A stretch of 64,000 nucleotides of DNA. Origin: Galeruca laticollis (taxonomy: Eukaryota; Arthropoda; Insecta; Coleoptera; Chrysomelidae). The stretch covers positions 166,817,590-166,881,589 of the forward strand of contig OY998176.1 in the NCBI GenBank assembly GCA_963921935.1, read 5' to 3'. Positions 11,932-23,016 of this stretch are shown here, in pieces. The position numbers were made by a program, and so were the translations under genes. Under the pieces are notes generated by a model, which saw only the letters and a program-made list of their open reading frames with translations, was not told the DNA's origin and did not search any database. Numbering within the stretch: position 1 is the stretch's first letter; every line of letters starts with the position of its first letter.

Positions 11932-12782
11932 TTTCAAAATGATTTTCTCTACCAAAGAGTTTTTCTGCTTACAAATTTTTCTTCCCAAAAAAAAAAAACT
12001 TATAGTCAATAGCCCCCATAATCAACAACTTTCTACATTCCGATTTTTTTTTTCGTTAGCAACATAATTGTCGCCGATTTGATCTTTTTTTAAATGTTTA
12101 TTTACCAATCAAATTTGACTATTTATTTTATCACTCAAATTCTTCATTTCAACCAGTGAAATGTTCATCCATTATATCAGGATATTTTATTCGAAGGTTT
12201 TTTAATTGCTTAGACTTCCTATATTATTTTCATTCAATAATATTTCCTAGTATTGTTAAAATGACATTTCCTAACCTCTAAGTATGTATGTCAAATGAAT
12301 ATTCTTAATGTTTTAATAGATGACAGCTGTTACCTTTAAATATTGCAAAATGAAAATTCGTTTTTTTCTTTATGAGTCATGTTCTCTGAAATTCACATTA
12401 TTATATACTTTTCTGCTCTGTTATGTCTAAACAGCTACACTAACTTACTTTAATGTTTTAATCAACAAATATTATGAGATTAGCTTGACTTTACAGAATA
12501 AAGCATTATTAGTTTCTTATCATGAACAAATTCTGATACTTGATCTTTTTAATAAAAGTTTGGTTAATTTATTTCACATAAATTGTTTATCACACCTATT
12601 CGCAATTATCCCTACATTATACAGTCTGTCCTTTCTGGATGCCTTCTCTATCGAATAGTGGATCGTACAGATTGTCTCCATTCAAATGTTTAAAAAAAAT
12701 TTTTGACTTAAAAAAATTCTTCTAGATTACAATGCACAATCTTAATTCTTTATTGTTTGATATACAGGGTGTTTCACTCTAT

Positions 12783-12787
<5 letters not shown>
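11932..12787. other. AT-rich non-coding
   Basis: No gene. TACAGGGTGTTTCAC occurs just before the next microsatellite. CAGGGTG is the terminal word of several TA-target elements in this window. Confidence 0.45.
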
Positions 12788-12851
<64 letters not shown>

Positions 12852-12864
12852 ATATATATATATA
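12788..12864. repeat. (TA)n microsatellite
   Basis: About 38 TA units with two small interruptions. The tyrosine/isoleucine open frames over it are artefacts. Confidence 0.95.
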
Positions 12865-13149
12865 AACATTCTGAATACGGGCATATAAATACACTGGGAA
12901 TTAAAATGTATCATTACTTGATATCCAAAATATAATAAAATTAGTATCGGAGTCAATAATAGATTATCAATATTTACATACGATGATAAAAGAACATAAT
13001 CGGAAAAGAGCGTATGAAACAATTAATATTTGGTTGACATACGGAACATAGCCAAGCTATATGTCAATTAAATATTGGATTCATGAAGCTTAACAAACGG
13101 AAGTAATAAAGAAATAGGGAATTTATTGCCAACGTAAATTTATGGGAAC

Positions 13150-14045
13150 TAACTAGACTATCGTGAGGCGTTTGACTGTGTTAATCTTTAGAAGATGGAC
13201 GAAATTCTGAGAACAATCGAGAATGACGAACAGGACCTACGTTTCATATCAGAACTTTACTGGCATCAAACGGCGGTAGTAAAGTTGGAACAATCGACTT
13301 CGGAGGATATGCAAATCAGACGAGGTGTCCGACAGGGGTGTGTCTTGTCTCCACTCCTCTTTAATCTGTATTCCGAAACTATATTTAGAGAGGCACTGGA
13401 TGGGGCCCAGGGCGGAATCAAGATCAATGGAACCCCAATAAATAATATCAGGTACGCCGATGATACTTATATTGGCCAGCGATATGCAGGAATTGCAAAG
13501 CATCATGGATTCCGTAGTTCACTATAGCGAGATGTTTGAATTGCATATCAATGTCTCCAAGACTCTAAGACTCTAAGACTCCAATAAATTCACACCTGCG
13601 GTCAAGGGACAAACAATCGAACAAGTGACCTGAATAAAATATTTGGGAGCTAACATCAATAGTCAGTGTGACCCGAAAAGGGAAATACTTTCAAGGATTG
13701 AACAATCGAGAAAAATCTTTGAAATCATTTTTTGCAAGATTGGACCTCAGCTTGGAACTCAGAATTCGGATGATCAGATGCTACGTGTTCTCTGTCCTAC
13801 TCTATGGATGTGAAAGCTGGACACTAAATTCACAGACCGAAAAGAAAATAGAAACCTTCGAAATGTATGTGTATAGACGGACGCTGCGAATTTCATGGGT
13901 ACAAAGGATCACCAACGATGAAGTACTCCAGCGCATTAACAAACGAAAGGAACTACTGAACACCATCAAGGAAAGAAAAATGCAATACCTGGGTCATATG
14001 ATAAGAGGTGATAAATACGAAATACTATTTGAAATTGAAATTTGA
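13150..14045 (+). pseudogene. LINE reverse transcriptase and C-terminus, frameshifted
   Basis: ORF2 fragment of a non-LTR retrotransposon. The palm region is at 13195-13527: IRRGVRQGCVLSPLLFN (the R-GV-QG-LSP motif) is followed by GIKINGTPINNIRYADDT, where YADD is the RT active site. After a frame break near 13490-13680 the C-terminal region follows (13668-14045). It has LSLELRIRMIRCYVFSVLLY, GCESWTL, RRTLRISWVQRITNDEVL and ERKMQYLGHMIRG, the standard order after the thumb in insect LINEs. The fingers and the endonuclease are absent, so this is a 5'-truncated copy, as expected from incomplete target-primed reverse transcription. A reverse-strand mariner relic starts about 60 bp later. Confidence 0.9.
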
Positions 14046-14105
14046 TTGATATTTAATAAAAGTAGACATTAATTAATTATTTAATATTTTTTTCCAATGA
14101 TTAAT

Positions 14106-15138
14106 TTAACAATGGGAAAGTAATCCAGTAATAAATACTTGACTATATTTTAAATGTTTGAACCATAGCCCTTGTTGTATTTGACAGAAACCTAAACGTT
14201 GAATATATTCTTGTTGAACCTTGTTTATGGTTTCTTGAGATATATTGTTTATTTCTGTTCGAATTCTCTCTTTTAATTTCTTCAATATTTGCTGGTTCCG
14301 TTTTATAAACACCATTCTTCAGATGACCCCGCATAAAGTAATCCAACGGATTTAAGTCTGGCGACCTCGCTGGCCATTCCATATGTCCACGTCTACCAAT
14401 CCACCTGTTCGGAAAAATTTGGTCGAGATACCTTCGAACATCTACAGCACAATGTGGAGGCGTACCATCCTGTTGAAACCATAAACTCTCATCAAAACTC
14501 GCAGGATTAATTCTACTGTTGAATAAATTAATTGAAGTAGGTACAAGAGACCCCTTAAAAACTAACGATATGTTGGCCCGTCTAAAGTACCGTCAAAAAA
14601 GTGGGGTCCAATGATCCTGTTTCTTACAATGCCAGCCCATACATTTACCTTTTGCGGGTATTGTCTATGATGCTCACGAATCCAGTAGGGGTTTTCTTTG
14701 GCCCAGTATCTACAATTCTGACGGTTGACCTCACCATTTAATGTAAAAGTGGCTTTATCAGAAAAAAATAAGGTTTTACACTATGAGACGGTCTCGGTGG
14801 CAGTTATCCATCATGACTTCAGAAAATTCTACAGTTGTTTTACTGACATCGAAATCACAACTAACATTACGAACAGAAGTGTGCGCATCTTCTTCAAAAG
14901 CAAGTAGAACATCTAGTTTTGTATCAGCATTTACAGAGGGACGACCTGATTTACATGCATTTTCAACTGTACCAGTTTCTCGAAATTTCTTCTCAATCTT
15001 ACTTACTGTTGACTGCGTTATGCGTCTTTCCGGATAATTTTCATTAAATAAGTTACACACTTCCATCTGAGTTCGCGATCTGTCTCCATATCCAATCATC
15101 ATAAGTATTTCAATTCTTTGCTCTACACTTAAATTCAT
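14106..15138 (-). pseudogene. Mariner-like transposase, decayed
   Basis: Tc1/mariner superfamily transposase on the reverse strand. The N-terminal part (15138-14840) starts MNLSVEQRIEILMMIGYGDR and includes QSTVSKIEKKFRETGTV and a second helix-turn-helix segment ending VRNVSCDFDVSKTTV. About 30-40 residues are then missing, because the frame jumps straight to EFSEVMMDNCHRD. The first catalytic motif survives as FSDKATFTLNGEVNRQN (near 14770), and VNVWAGI follows. Stops follow near 14570. The last motif is WPARSPDLNPLDYFMRGHLK (14382-14320), and the tail ISQETINKVQQEYIQRLGFC matches the family. The sequence is related to the intact element at 39.8 kb but not closely. Confidence 0.88.
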
Positions 15139-15435
15139 TTCTACTTCAAATTAATTCGAAGCAATACTACCGACAATTCACGAATTAATACAACAACTAC
15201 TGTCCTATTTAACAGTTACTGAACGTCTATCGAAATAATGACATTTCACAATAACAAAAAAAAAACTAGCCGCCTAGTTTTTTGAAATTAATAAGAAATG
15301 ATTTCTACTTTTATTTGGTATCAATAAAATTTATTATCTAAGCACATATCTTTCAAATTCTGTCCGTTAGACCCCAAGTATCATACCTTTTCGGAATCAG
15401 CTCGTTACCGAATTATCTAAAACTCACACCAAATA
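15139..15435. other. Flank of the mariner relic
   Basis: Contains the palindrome AAAACTAG/CTAGTTTT at about 15259-15282. No gene. Confidence 0.35.
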
Positions 15436-15495
15436 CAGGGTGATGGTTTTAAAAAAGTTACCGATGACGTCATCACATTAATATGGATCACCCTG
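15436..15495. mobile_element. 60-bp TA-flanked mini-element (MITE)
   Basis: Begins CAGGGTGAT and ends ATCACCCTG (9-bp inverted termini), bounded by TA on both sides. The centre holds the perfect palindrome GATGACGTCATC. It is too short to encode anything and fits an end-to-end collapsed derivative of a TA-target DNA transposon. Confidence 0.6.
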
Positions 15496-16560
15496 TATAA
15501 TGAAATTCTGTTATAAAATGTAGAATATTGAAATTAAAAATCGACGTGTTTCAGGTTTTTGCAAAGAGACCATTGATTTTGTAAATATCGAATTTATTCC
15601 ATACTTTACGGACACACTGTATAACACTATATCATATATATGAAAAGAGATTATTAATAAGCTCGCATCATCTTCATACTTTCCATGGCTATGAACAGAA
15701 TTCTCACCCCTCTTTAGCAATTGAAGTTCATGCATTTTATGACCGGCAAAGCAAAACAATAGTCTAGTATTAATAAATTTCCTCAAATATGTGTCTGGTT
15801 ATGACAGGTTTGTGGCGCTGGAATGTTTTCCCACCACGGGTATAATCTGTGGTAACGAATGAAAAGTTTTTGCGGTTCGTTTCGGATGTTAAATACGCCT
15901 TCTGCTGGTTTTAGAGTAATTGCAAAGAAACTAGTTAACGTTTAATGTTTTATAACATAATGAGGAAAATAATGAACATCATTTTTATGCGACTAAAGGT
16001 AGCTAGGAGCAGTAGTAGCTACATGAAACCACGTACTTTATCATGCAACACTTTAGTTAGTAAAATATGAGAAAATGATGGAAAGTTAGTTGTTAATTTT
16101 TTACTGGAAGTCTGAAGGTATTAATCATTAGAAATTCTAATTACGGGTACGACGTTCAATAAAATTCAAAGGATCTAGGAATATGACACACAATTACACA
16201 AATAATTTGAAGAGCAAACCTGTGGGATATTCTAGCAGGTACAGTGTGTCCCGAAAATAAGATCTCTACATAGACTCAGTGACACAGATTTCGGTAACAG
16301 TTGGCATAATATAGAGTTTGTGATATGTAAATGATCGATATTTCACTCCAATATAGTGAGAATAGTCTGATATTCTGCTCACCAACTTCAACAATAAGTT
16401 GAAGCTGGACGATCTCTTACACGTTCGTAGTGCGTCTAGGCATAGTCATAATTGGGTGATCAATATCCTCCTGGGGTATCTCATTCTGACACGTCTATAT
16501 CATATCGAAGAGCCATGAGAGTTTGAGGAATACGCTGTAAATTTAAACTTTCTCCTAGTT
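15496..16560. other. Non-coding spacer
   Basis: No gene recognised. The open frame 15511-15786 (-) has no motif. A word TACAGTGTGTCCCGAAAA at about 16239 resembles the termini of TA-target elements. Confidence 0.4.
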
Positions 16561-16920
16561 ATGTCTCACACATGTTCAATTGGGGAAAATATGAGAGAAC
16601 ATAAAAGTTGGCTAGCTGCCGATAATACCACAAGAACAAATCAATGTGATGTGCAAACGCAAACACCGAAGTGGGAGGAAAATAAGTTGTTTACTCTAGA
16701 AGGAGTTAACTCACTAGAAGATTATAACCTCGTTAAATTGAAACAATGGGATGAAGAAATATTTACTAATACAGAGAAGAAAGCCGGAAATTCCCTAGAT
16801 ATTGGGAATGATATAGTTAAAGTGGTTATCACAAAAACCGATGACGTGAAAATGGACAAGTGAATACAAAGACCTTCTCACCGTGGCGATCCGGTCCAAG
16901 GATATTTCGCCCAGCACTCG
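16561..16920 (+). pseudogene. Gag/ORF1-like fragment, unassigned
   Basis: A 100-codon frame starting MSHTCSIGENMREHK, less AT-rich than its flanks and rich in acidic residues and tryptophans (WEENKLFTLEGVNSLEDY, KQWDEEIFTNTEK). After the TGA at 16861 the same frame continues open for about 20 codons, as if a stop had cut a longer protein. It vaguely resembles ORF1/gag proteins of insect retrotransposons, but I cannot name a family. The hairpin array starts about 200 bp downstream. Confidence 0.3.
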
Positions 16921-17116
16921 GCTGATTCGTAAAAGGCGAATGAAAGAGTCTTTCCTATCTTCTATTCATTCTTTACCTCTATTTCTACTTTCTTCTGAGT
17001 TTGCTCAACCTTTTTCACTTCTCACATTTACACTACATCTTTCACTGCATTATACACTGTGTCTCAGACACCTAGAAAAAATTTTCCTTCCACTCCTAGA
17101 ACTATGCATGGATATG
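16921..17116. other. Spacer before the hairpin array
   Basis: Pyrimidine-rich sequence. An open frame at 16883-17209 runs into the array and is not credible as a gene. Confidence 0.35.
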
Positions 17117-17918
17117 CCTAGTACGGGTCTAGGTTTATTCTTTCGGTTAGTTCTACATCATCTCTTTAACACATTGGTGGATAGTCACCAAGCTATGTAT
17201 GGGTCATAGTTTGCCGCACTAGTAAATAACCAAATTTATAATAATAGGAATACAACCACCTCCCCCCCTATGGATCTTATCTGAGACATTCCTAGTATGG
17301 ATCTGGGTTTGTTCTTGGAACTGGTACCAGATTACCACAGTGTACATCTGACACCAGGCTATGTATGGGTCTTAGTTTGGTTAAGCATATAAGCTATCTT
17401 ATAAATTTGAGCAAATCACCCTCCCTTTCACTTTTCCTTATTTTTTTCTTCTCCTGCACATGCCTGGTTCGTGACGGTTTTAGTATGGATCTAGGTTTGT
17501 CACAGTCATGGCATGGCTGCCACCCTTTCTTCTCTTCATAATTTAACCTCGTTTCTTCTCTCCTATACATGCCTAATATGGATCTAGGTTTGTTATAACA
17601 CACCATATCTTTCTTCTCTTTACACCCCCACCCCGTTTCTTCCTGTACATGCCTAGTATGGATCTAGGTTTGTCATACCTATTTATTAACCACATTGTTC
17701 CCGTGTAACCCAGCTATGTACGGGTCATAGTTGGGTTGATCAACAAGTTATTTATCTTGCAGCTCTTATCAAATTATGTCCTACCCTTTCACTCTTAACA
17801 TACTCCTATGAATTCTTCTCTTTTTGTACATGCCTAGTATGGGTCTAGGTTTGTTACAACTAACCTAAATTCAATAATCACATTGTGTTCTTGACGTCGG
17901 GCTATGTATGGGACATAG
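17117..17918 (+). repeat. Degenerate ~180-bp tandem array of two hairpin types
   Basis: Ten short inverted repeats share a 7-nt loop TATGGGT or TATGGAT/TACGGGT and a trailing GTTTG. Type A has the stem CCTAG/CTAGG, at 17117, 17291 (one G-T pair), 17479 (stem damaged), 17572, 17652 and 17833. Type B has the stem CTATG/CATAG, at 17193, 17359 (one mismatch), 17714 and 17902. The order is A B A B A A A B A B. Same-type spacing is mostly 165-190 bp, so the array looks like an old satellite whose unit holds one A and one B hairpin. A pyrimidine tract ending in YACATGCC precedes most A hairpins. The stems differ but stay paired, which is what maintained RNA or DNA structure would give. Confidence 0.75.
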
Positions 17919-19494
17919 TTTGGGTCAGTAGGTCACATTCACTTTACCATTTACATCTACTTTATATGGGAGGTCATCAGTTATTGGGTTCACCTTGCCA
18001 GCGTACTTTTCCACCTTCGTCAATAGATTATGTAAACTCATCCATGGATGTGTTTACAACTAAGTGTTTTTTAATTTATGTTACCTAGCATTTTACACGT
18101 TTAGGTTACTACGCTTGTTCCTGACTGGTTGGGGAGTGGATCCAACCCCTAATTCAATTTCAGTATACAACCAAGGTATGAAGGGGATTTTCCTATTCAT
18201 CTAAAGTAGATGAATGTTGGGAATTGGAATTTGAATAGAGTTTTTTCAATTTTTCGTTTTATCACATCTTTAACATCATTTTCAAATTAAAAAATAAAAG
18301 TAATATACAGGGTTTCCTACAACTTACAGTTCACTATAAGAATTTTTTCATCTTTTCAATCATGCGTTTGATTCAATGTTCATCACACAAATATGTTGTA
18401 TTGTCATACACTTGTTTTTACGGCACGCTGGCTTATTAGCCACCGTAATTTTAACGTCAAACTTGTCACCGGTTTTCATTCAGTTTACATTTCAGAATGG
18501 GAATTTCCATCATGTAAATTTTAATTGTACATCCTTTCAACAGGGTATTTTTAATGTTTTTTAATCTAATGACTTCATCATAACAATGTTTTAACTTTGT
18601 GCATTGTTCTTTTTTATCAACTGGATGGTTTTTGACACCTGTTTGGATCTCTTTTTTAATGACGTAAGTTCAACTTTTTAAATTGTTTTTTTTTCAAAAT
18701 TTCACAGACTTTGTAATTTCTTAGGACAGCTTTGATAATGGCTTTATAGCCGGAAGCGCTTAGCTGGAGATTATTAAACACATACACACTGAGTACTCGT
18801 CGTTTTCATTCAGTCAATTCAATAAATTATAAACATTTAGTACACTTGAGAATGGAGCTATTTAGAGAGCATAAATGGGACAAACTGTATTAATAAAGTG
18901 AACTTATTCTTATTTAAACTAAGTGTATGTTTAAATAGTCAAATTTCGAAGGAAGTAAAAACTACTAATTATCGAGAATGCTAATGCCAGTTAACCTTGA
19001 AACTTATAAAAAGTTGATATAAAGATTCATATTTTCAAATTTCACAAGCCAAGATTGAAAATTGAGAATGTTTAAAAGAATGTAAAATGTTTTCGTTACG
19101 TTATGAAAGGCTACAAATATATATAATGAAAAATATGACGCAAACAAATCGCCCAAGATGGTATTCTTACCTGAAGGTCTCGGATGATCTTCTGCGGGGT
19201 TGCAACCCTTCTTGGAAGCGATATTGTGAACTGTAGCAGGGGTTCAATGGGTTTTTTTATTAAAGTTCCTGACACTAGCGCGTTAAATCATAACTACGAA
19301 CGGTTCACTTCGACAACTGTTCTGCTTGGAGAACTGGGTTTGTACGTATGTATACCGTATGTCCGCTAGGTGTAAAAATACCACCAATGATTTGCATGAG
19401 ATTTTAACATTTACATTTTATTATTAAATAACCTTACGCAATCAATATAAATCAAACAAGGATCATAACAAATTAAAATAAAATTGATGAATAC
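17919..19494. other. Non-coding spacer
   Basis: No gene supported. On the reverse strand a frame open over about 19275-19170 runs into CAG|GTAAGA, a consensus splice donor, but no partner exon is recognised. The 61-codon frame on the opposite strand (19184-19369) is probably a shadow. Confidence 0.35.
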
Positions 19495-19600
19495 TTAGGA
19501 GTTAGGTAGGCATCACATTAAATGTAACTTCTGTCATTCTGACGATGATATTTAGTATCGAAACATATATTAGAATTTTTAACATTTTATCAATATATTT
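19495..19600. repeat. Dispersed repeat, inverted copy of 63420-63480 region
   Basis: GTCATTCTGACGATGATATT, ATATCGAAACA-like sequence, GTTACATTT-like sequence and TAGGTAGGCATC match the reverse complement of 63421-63480 in the same order. This is an old interspersed repeat of unknown class. Confidence 0.6.
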
Positions 19601-20080
19601 TGGAATTATCGAGAAACATTTAGTTCCATTTAAAACAGTAATGCGAGTAGATTCCACAAAGGGTCACAAAGGGTCAAAACAGGAAATTTCATAGAAACAG
19701 AAAGGATATTATTACCAGATCAAAAAATGTAATCAAAAATGATCATTGTAATTAGAGCAATGCACGTACATATCACCTTTCTGATTCGTCTGTAGACGAA
19801 GAGGATAAAACCTTTGAAAATAAAAATGGTGAGACTGATACAAATATAAATGTAAACTTATCTTCCTCGTCTTATACTAGTAGGTTTGGCAGAAAAATTG
19901 GAGTGCCTGCTTAATATCCCTATAATTTGTAAATGGGTATATACCTAGTAACTTTTTAAGAGAAAGGATGTTATAATTAGTATTGGAAATGTTAACATAG
20001 GACCGGAACTATGTTAGTATATTATGCAATGAGCACAAAATGATGCCCATTTTGCACGAGTATGAAATTTGCAGCACGAG
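19601..20080. other. Non-coding spacer
   Basis: No gene. Near 20025 a partial extra copy of the following tandem unit may start (CCCATTTTGCACGAG). Confidence 0.35.
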
Positions 20081-20392
20081 CCGAAGGCAAATGTTGCAAT
20101 TCATATGAATGCGAAATGGCCATTTTGTTGCGAGTTGTATACTATACTTTTTCTATGACGACATATCGTTCACGTTTAATACATGCATACATTGCAAAAG
20201 CTTTGAAATAAATAAACTGATGATATTTTATTACTCCGAAGGCAAGTGCTGCAATTCATACGAGTGCAAAATTGCCATTTTGTTGCGAGTTGCATACTAT
20301 ACTTTTTCTATGACAACATATCGTTCACGTTTAAATCATGCATACATTGCAAAAACTTTGAAAGAAATAAACTGATGATATTTGATTACTCC
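20081..20392. repeat. Two-copy tandem repeat, period 155 bp
   Basis: CCGAAGGCAARTG starts both units (20081 and 20236). The units are about 93% alike and end in GATGATATTT, ATTACTCC. The repeat lies just outside the 3' end of the reverse-strand recombinase relic. Confidence 0.9.
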
Positions 20393-20669
20393 AAATTTGC
20401 CGCTAATGTGCTTTCTATCAGAATTAAAATATTAATCGGAGAGATATGTTGAAAATTTTCTTTATTTCTATTTTTAATAGGTACACACAAATAGAAGCCT
20501 ATAAATATATGTATGTATCTAATTGAAGTTGAATGTGCGATTATTGAATATTATACTTGGAGAACTTGATTGCTGTATACTCAATTCTTTTCGAAATTGA
20601 TAATTTGTCGACATTGAAGTAGACGGCTTCTCGCGATTTTCCATTTCTAAATTCGTTGGTATGCCTGAT

Positions 20670-21655
20670 GGTATGTTCTGTATTGCATTTGCATTTGCAA
20701 TTTCATTTGCTATGTCAAGCTTACTTTTTTTAGATTCATCAATATATCACTCAGCGACTGTAGTAGATTTCCAGTCACCATGGCGTTTTAATGTGGTTAT
20801 GTCACTTCCAGCTTCACCAAGAATGGTTCCGGAGGATCGGCGACTGCAGTGCCCAGTATATAATTCGTAATTTGGGAATTTTAAATACTTGGCAATGTCT
20901 TTTCCCATAGCTCAAAACTTATTCAGACCTATTCTCTGAATGGTACACTTTCCTTTTTAATAATTAAGGAAAAATCATAGACCATTAGCATTTTGAGGGC
21001 GAAGATTTCGGTTTTTTTATAAATTTCGTAGAATTTGCCAGTTACAGAAAAATTTCGTACTATTTTGGATTTACTGTCTGGTATTGTTACTAAAACAGCT
21101 GAACCAAAATAATTGAAATGAGTAGTTTTCATTTGATGTAATTCATGTCTCCTACATGCACCCATTACTTCCATAACTGATTGCAACCTACAATGTGAAT
21201 TAGTTTACTTAAACAAATTTGTCATCAAAATGAAATAGAAAACTTACTTTTGTTCAATGCCTGTTCAATGAAATTATCGATGTCATATGCTGTAAAGATC
21301 TTTGACTTTTTGGGTTTGTAGCCGTTAGACTTCCGCTTAAGGATTGCTTTCAGTTTCAAATAGTTGACAATATTTATATCATTATAGATACTAAAAGTCG
21401 TTATCAGCATTGAGAAGTGTGACCACAATGTGGAACTTCTAAATTTTATGGCTAAGTCGTCAAAATAAGCCATTAAAACGTTCTCGGAAAACGATTTTGT
21501 CTTTTGATCTACCTACCATTTCAATAAAAAAGGTTATAAGCGCGTTGGTACATACTCTTCGACGTTTTTGGTAATAAATTCAGTGTTGTTACCTCTGCTG
21601 CTTCTATTATGTTCGGAGGTGTCAAATCTAAGTGATTATCACTATCAGTTTCCAT
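20670..21655 (-). pseudogene. Crypton-type tyrosine recombinase, copy 1, decayed
   Basis: DNA-transposon transposase that uses a tyrosine recombinase (XerD-like) fold. From the ATG at 21655 the first frame reads METDSDNHLDL, then KTSKSMYQRAYNLFIEM. It shifts by one to SENVLMAYFDDLAIKF, STLWSHFSMLI and the basic GYKPKKSKIF core-binding region. A possible GT-AG intron (about 21248-21188, GTAAGTTTTC to ACATTGTAG) precedes VMGACRRHEL, which carries the first catalytic Arg. VLVTIPDSKSKIVRNFSVTG follows. The remainder has GHCSRRSS (His-x-x-Arg), LKRHGDWKSTTVAE (His/Trp box), a stop, then YIDES with the Tyr nucleophile position. One stop and at least two frame changes make it a relic. It points away from a second copy at 22.1 kb. 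Confidence 0.8.
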
Positions 21656-21940
21656 TTCAATTCATAGTTTTTATAGAAAACAACTATGAAGTTACTCGAT
21701 ACCTACTACAACTGTGACAGAAACGATCTGCTGACATTTCATCAATCTGCCACTGGACGTCATAATTTGACAAGCCTAAGTCGTCGTAATTTTAGAGTGA
21801 ACCTAGACCCAACACGAAATATTCTATTTCGCATTTAGTGCTTAGCAACTTACCTAGCAACCGATGCAAAAATGAAATTCTGTACAAAATGTGCTTGTTT
21901 ATAATTGAAGTTACGGTTATGAAATAAACACTTATCGAGG
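21656..21940. other. Spacer between two recombinase relics
   Basis: Non-coding sequence between the facing 5' ends of the two Crypton-like genes. Confidence 0.4.
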
Positions 21941-22116
21941 TTGTTTTCTGTTTTACAGAATTCGAGAAAGGTAAGGGAGAATACGCGACGCGATACGCGA
22001 GCTAAGATGAGGTCCTGTCGGAATGACAGGGGGTGGATGGAATGTTCTACTTCGCACCCACCCGCGGACCTAGTCCGGGGGTTGATGCTTAGTGGGACAG
22101 GATTTCTCACGCGCGC

Positions 22117-22147
<31 letters not shown>
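21941..22147. other. GC-rich insert with (CG)n(TG)n microsatellite
   Basis: About 200 bp of clearly higher GC than anything nearby (CGCGACGCGATACGCGAG, CACCCACCCGCGGACC, AGTCCGGGGGTT), ending in CGCGCGCG and about 18 TG units (22110-22147). It abuts coding sequence of the forward recombinase relic. Origin unknown. Confidence 0.6.
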
Positions 22148-22149
<2 letters not shown>

Positions 22150-23016
22150 GAGGCCAAATGGACCGACGAACGACGCACAACAACAAAAGCCAGTAACAGT
22201 GTGGTCGAATTATTCAATGATTAAAAGTATATTACGATCACGATTACGAGACATTTCACAATATTTCAAACTAATTACATTTCTGAAACAAAATGGGAAA
22301 GGTTACAAGCCAAAAAAGTACAAGCCCAAAAAGCTGCGATTTTACGAGTACACAAATTAGTGATTTTTCAAATAATGCACCCAATGAAGTTTATTTGATG
22401 GCCAAGGTTGTCGTTGTATTTGGGATTGCAGGAGCTTGTTGAATTTGTGAAATCGGCCAGGTAACATGATGTAAACAGGAGATTTGTAGTTACTGAAGAA
22501 TATATTAAATATTACCGAATGTACATAGCAGCAGCAAAGGGTCGCCGCCTGTTTTATGCATATCGCAATGGAAAATGTATCAATCAGGTTGTGGGTAAAA
22601 ATCAGTTTTATAAGGTACCTGAAACAGTAGCTAATTTTCTTCAACTTGAAAATGCTAACTCATATACAGGTCATTCATTTCGAAGATCGTCTGTCACACT
22701 TTTAGTTGAATCTGGGGAAGACCTGGTGACACTAAAGTAACATGGCGGTTGGAAGTCATCAACGGTCGCTGAAGAGTATGTTGATAAATCGGTGGCCCAC
22801 AGAACAGAAATTGCTAATAAAGTGTTCAGAACGTGTGGCAGTTCTAAAATAACACCCGATTTGCGACCAGGTACATCAACAGCAGTTGTGTCCATGTCAG
22901 AGAAAAATATTATTTCAACACAAGGAAATTCGTCTGTTGTACCGAATAGTTCGAGGAACATGTCATTCATGCAACGCATATTCAATAATTGTACTTTTGA
23001 TATAAAGGAAATGTAA
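22148..23016 (+). pseudogene. Crypton-type tyrosine recombinase, copy 2, decayed
   Basis: Second recombinase relic, on the forward strand. The core-binding part is VWSNYSMIKSILRS, FLKQNGKGYKPKKYK. The frame breaks at 22360. The next frame gives YLMAKVVVVFGIAGAC followed by TGA where the first catalytic Arg should be. The open piece 22519-22740 reads RRLFYAYRNGKCINQVVG, then YTGHSFRRSSVTLLVESG (His-x-x-Arg box). A TAA at 22738 stands where the family has Arg or Lys before the HGGWKSSTVAEEYVDKS box, which holds the His/Trp and Tyr positions. Reading continues to the stop at 23016. The two copies are diverged, so they are not a recent duplication. Lost Arg and stops rule out activity. Confidence 0.82.

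Noticed and set aside
12732..13022. Open frames rich in Tyr-Ile
   Set aside because: Translation of a (TA)n microsatellite; the same applies near 34.3, 43.3, 51.35 and 52.05 kb.
17117..17918. CRISPR array
   Set aside because: Regular short repeats, but the units are degenerate, the spacing is about 60-190 bp, there are no unique spacers of constant length, and the DNA is eukaryotic.
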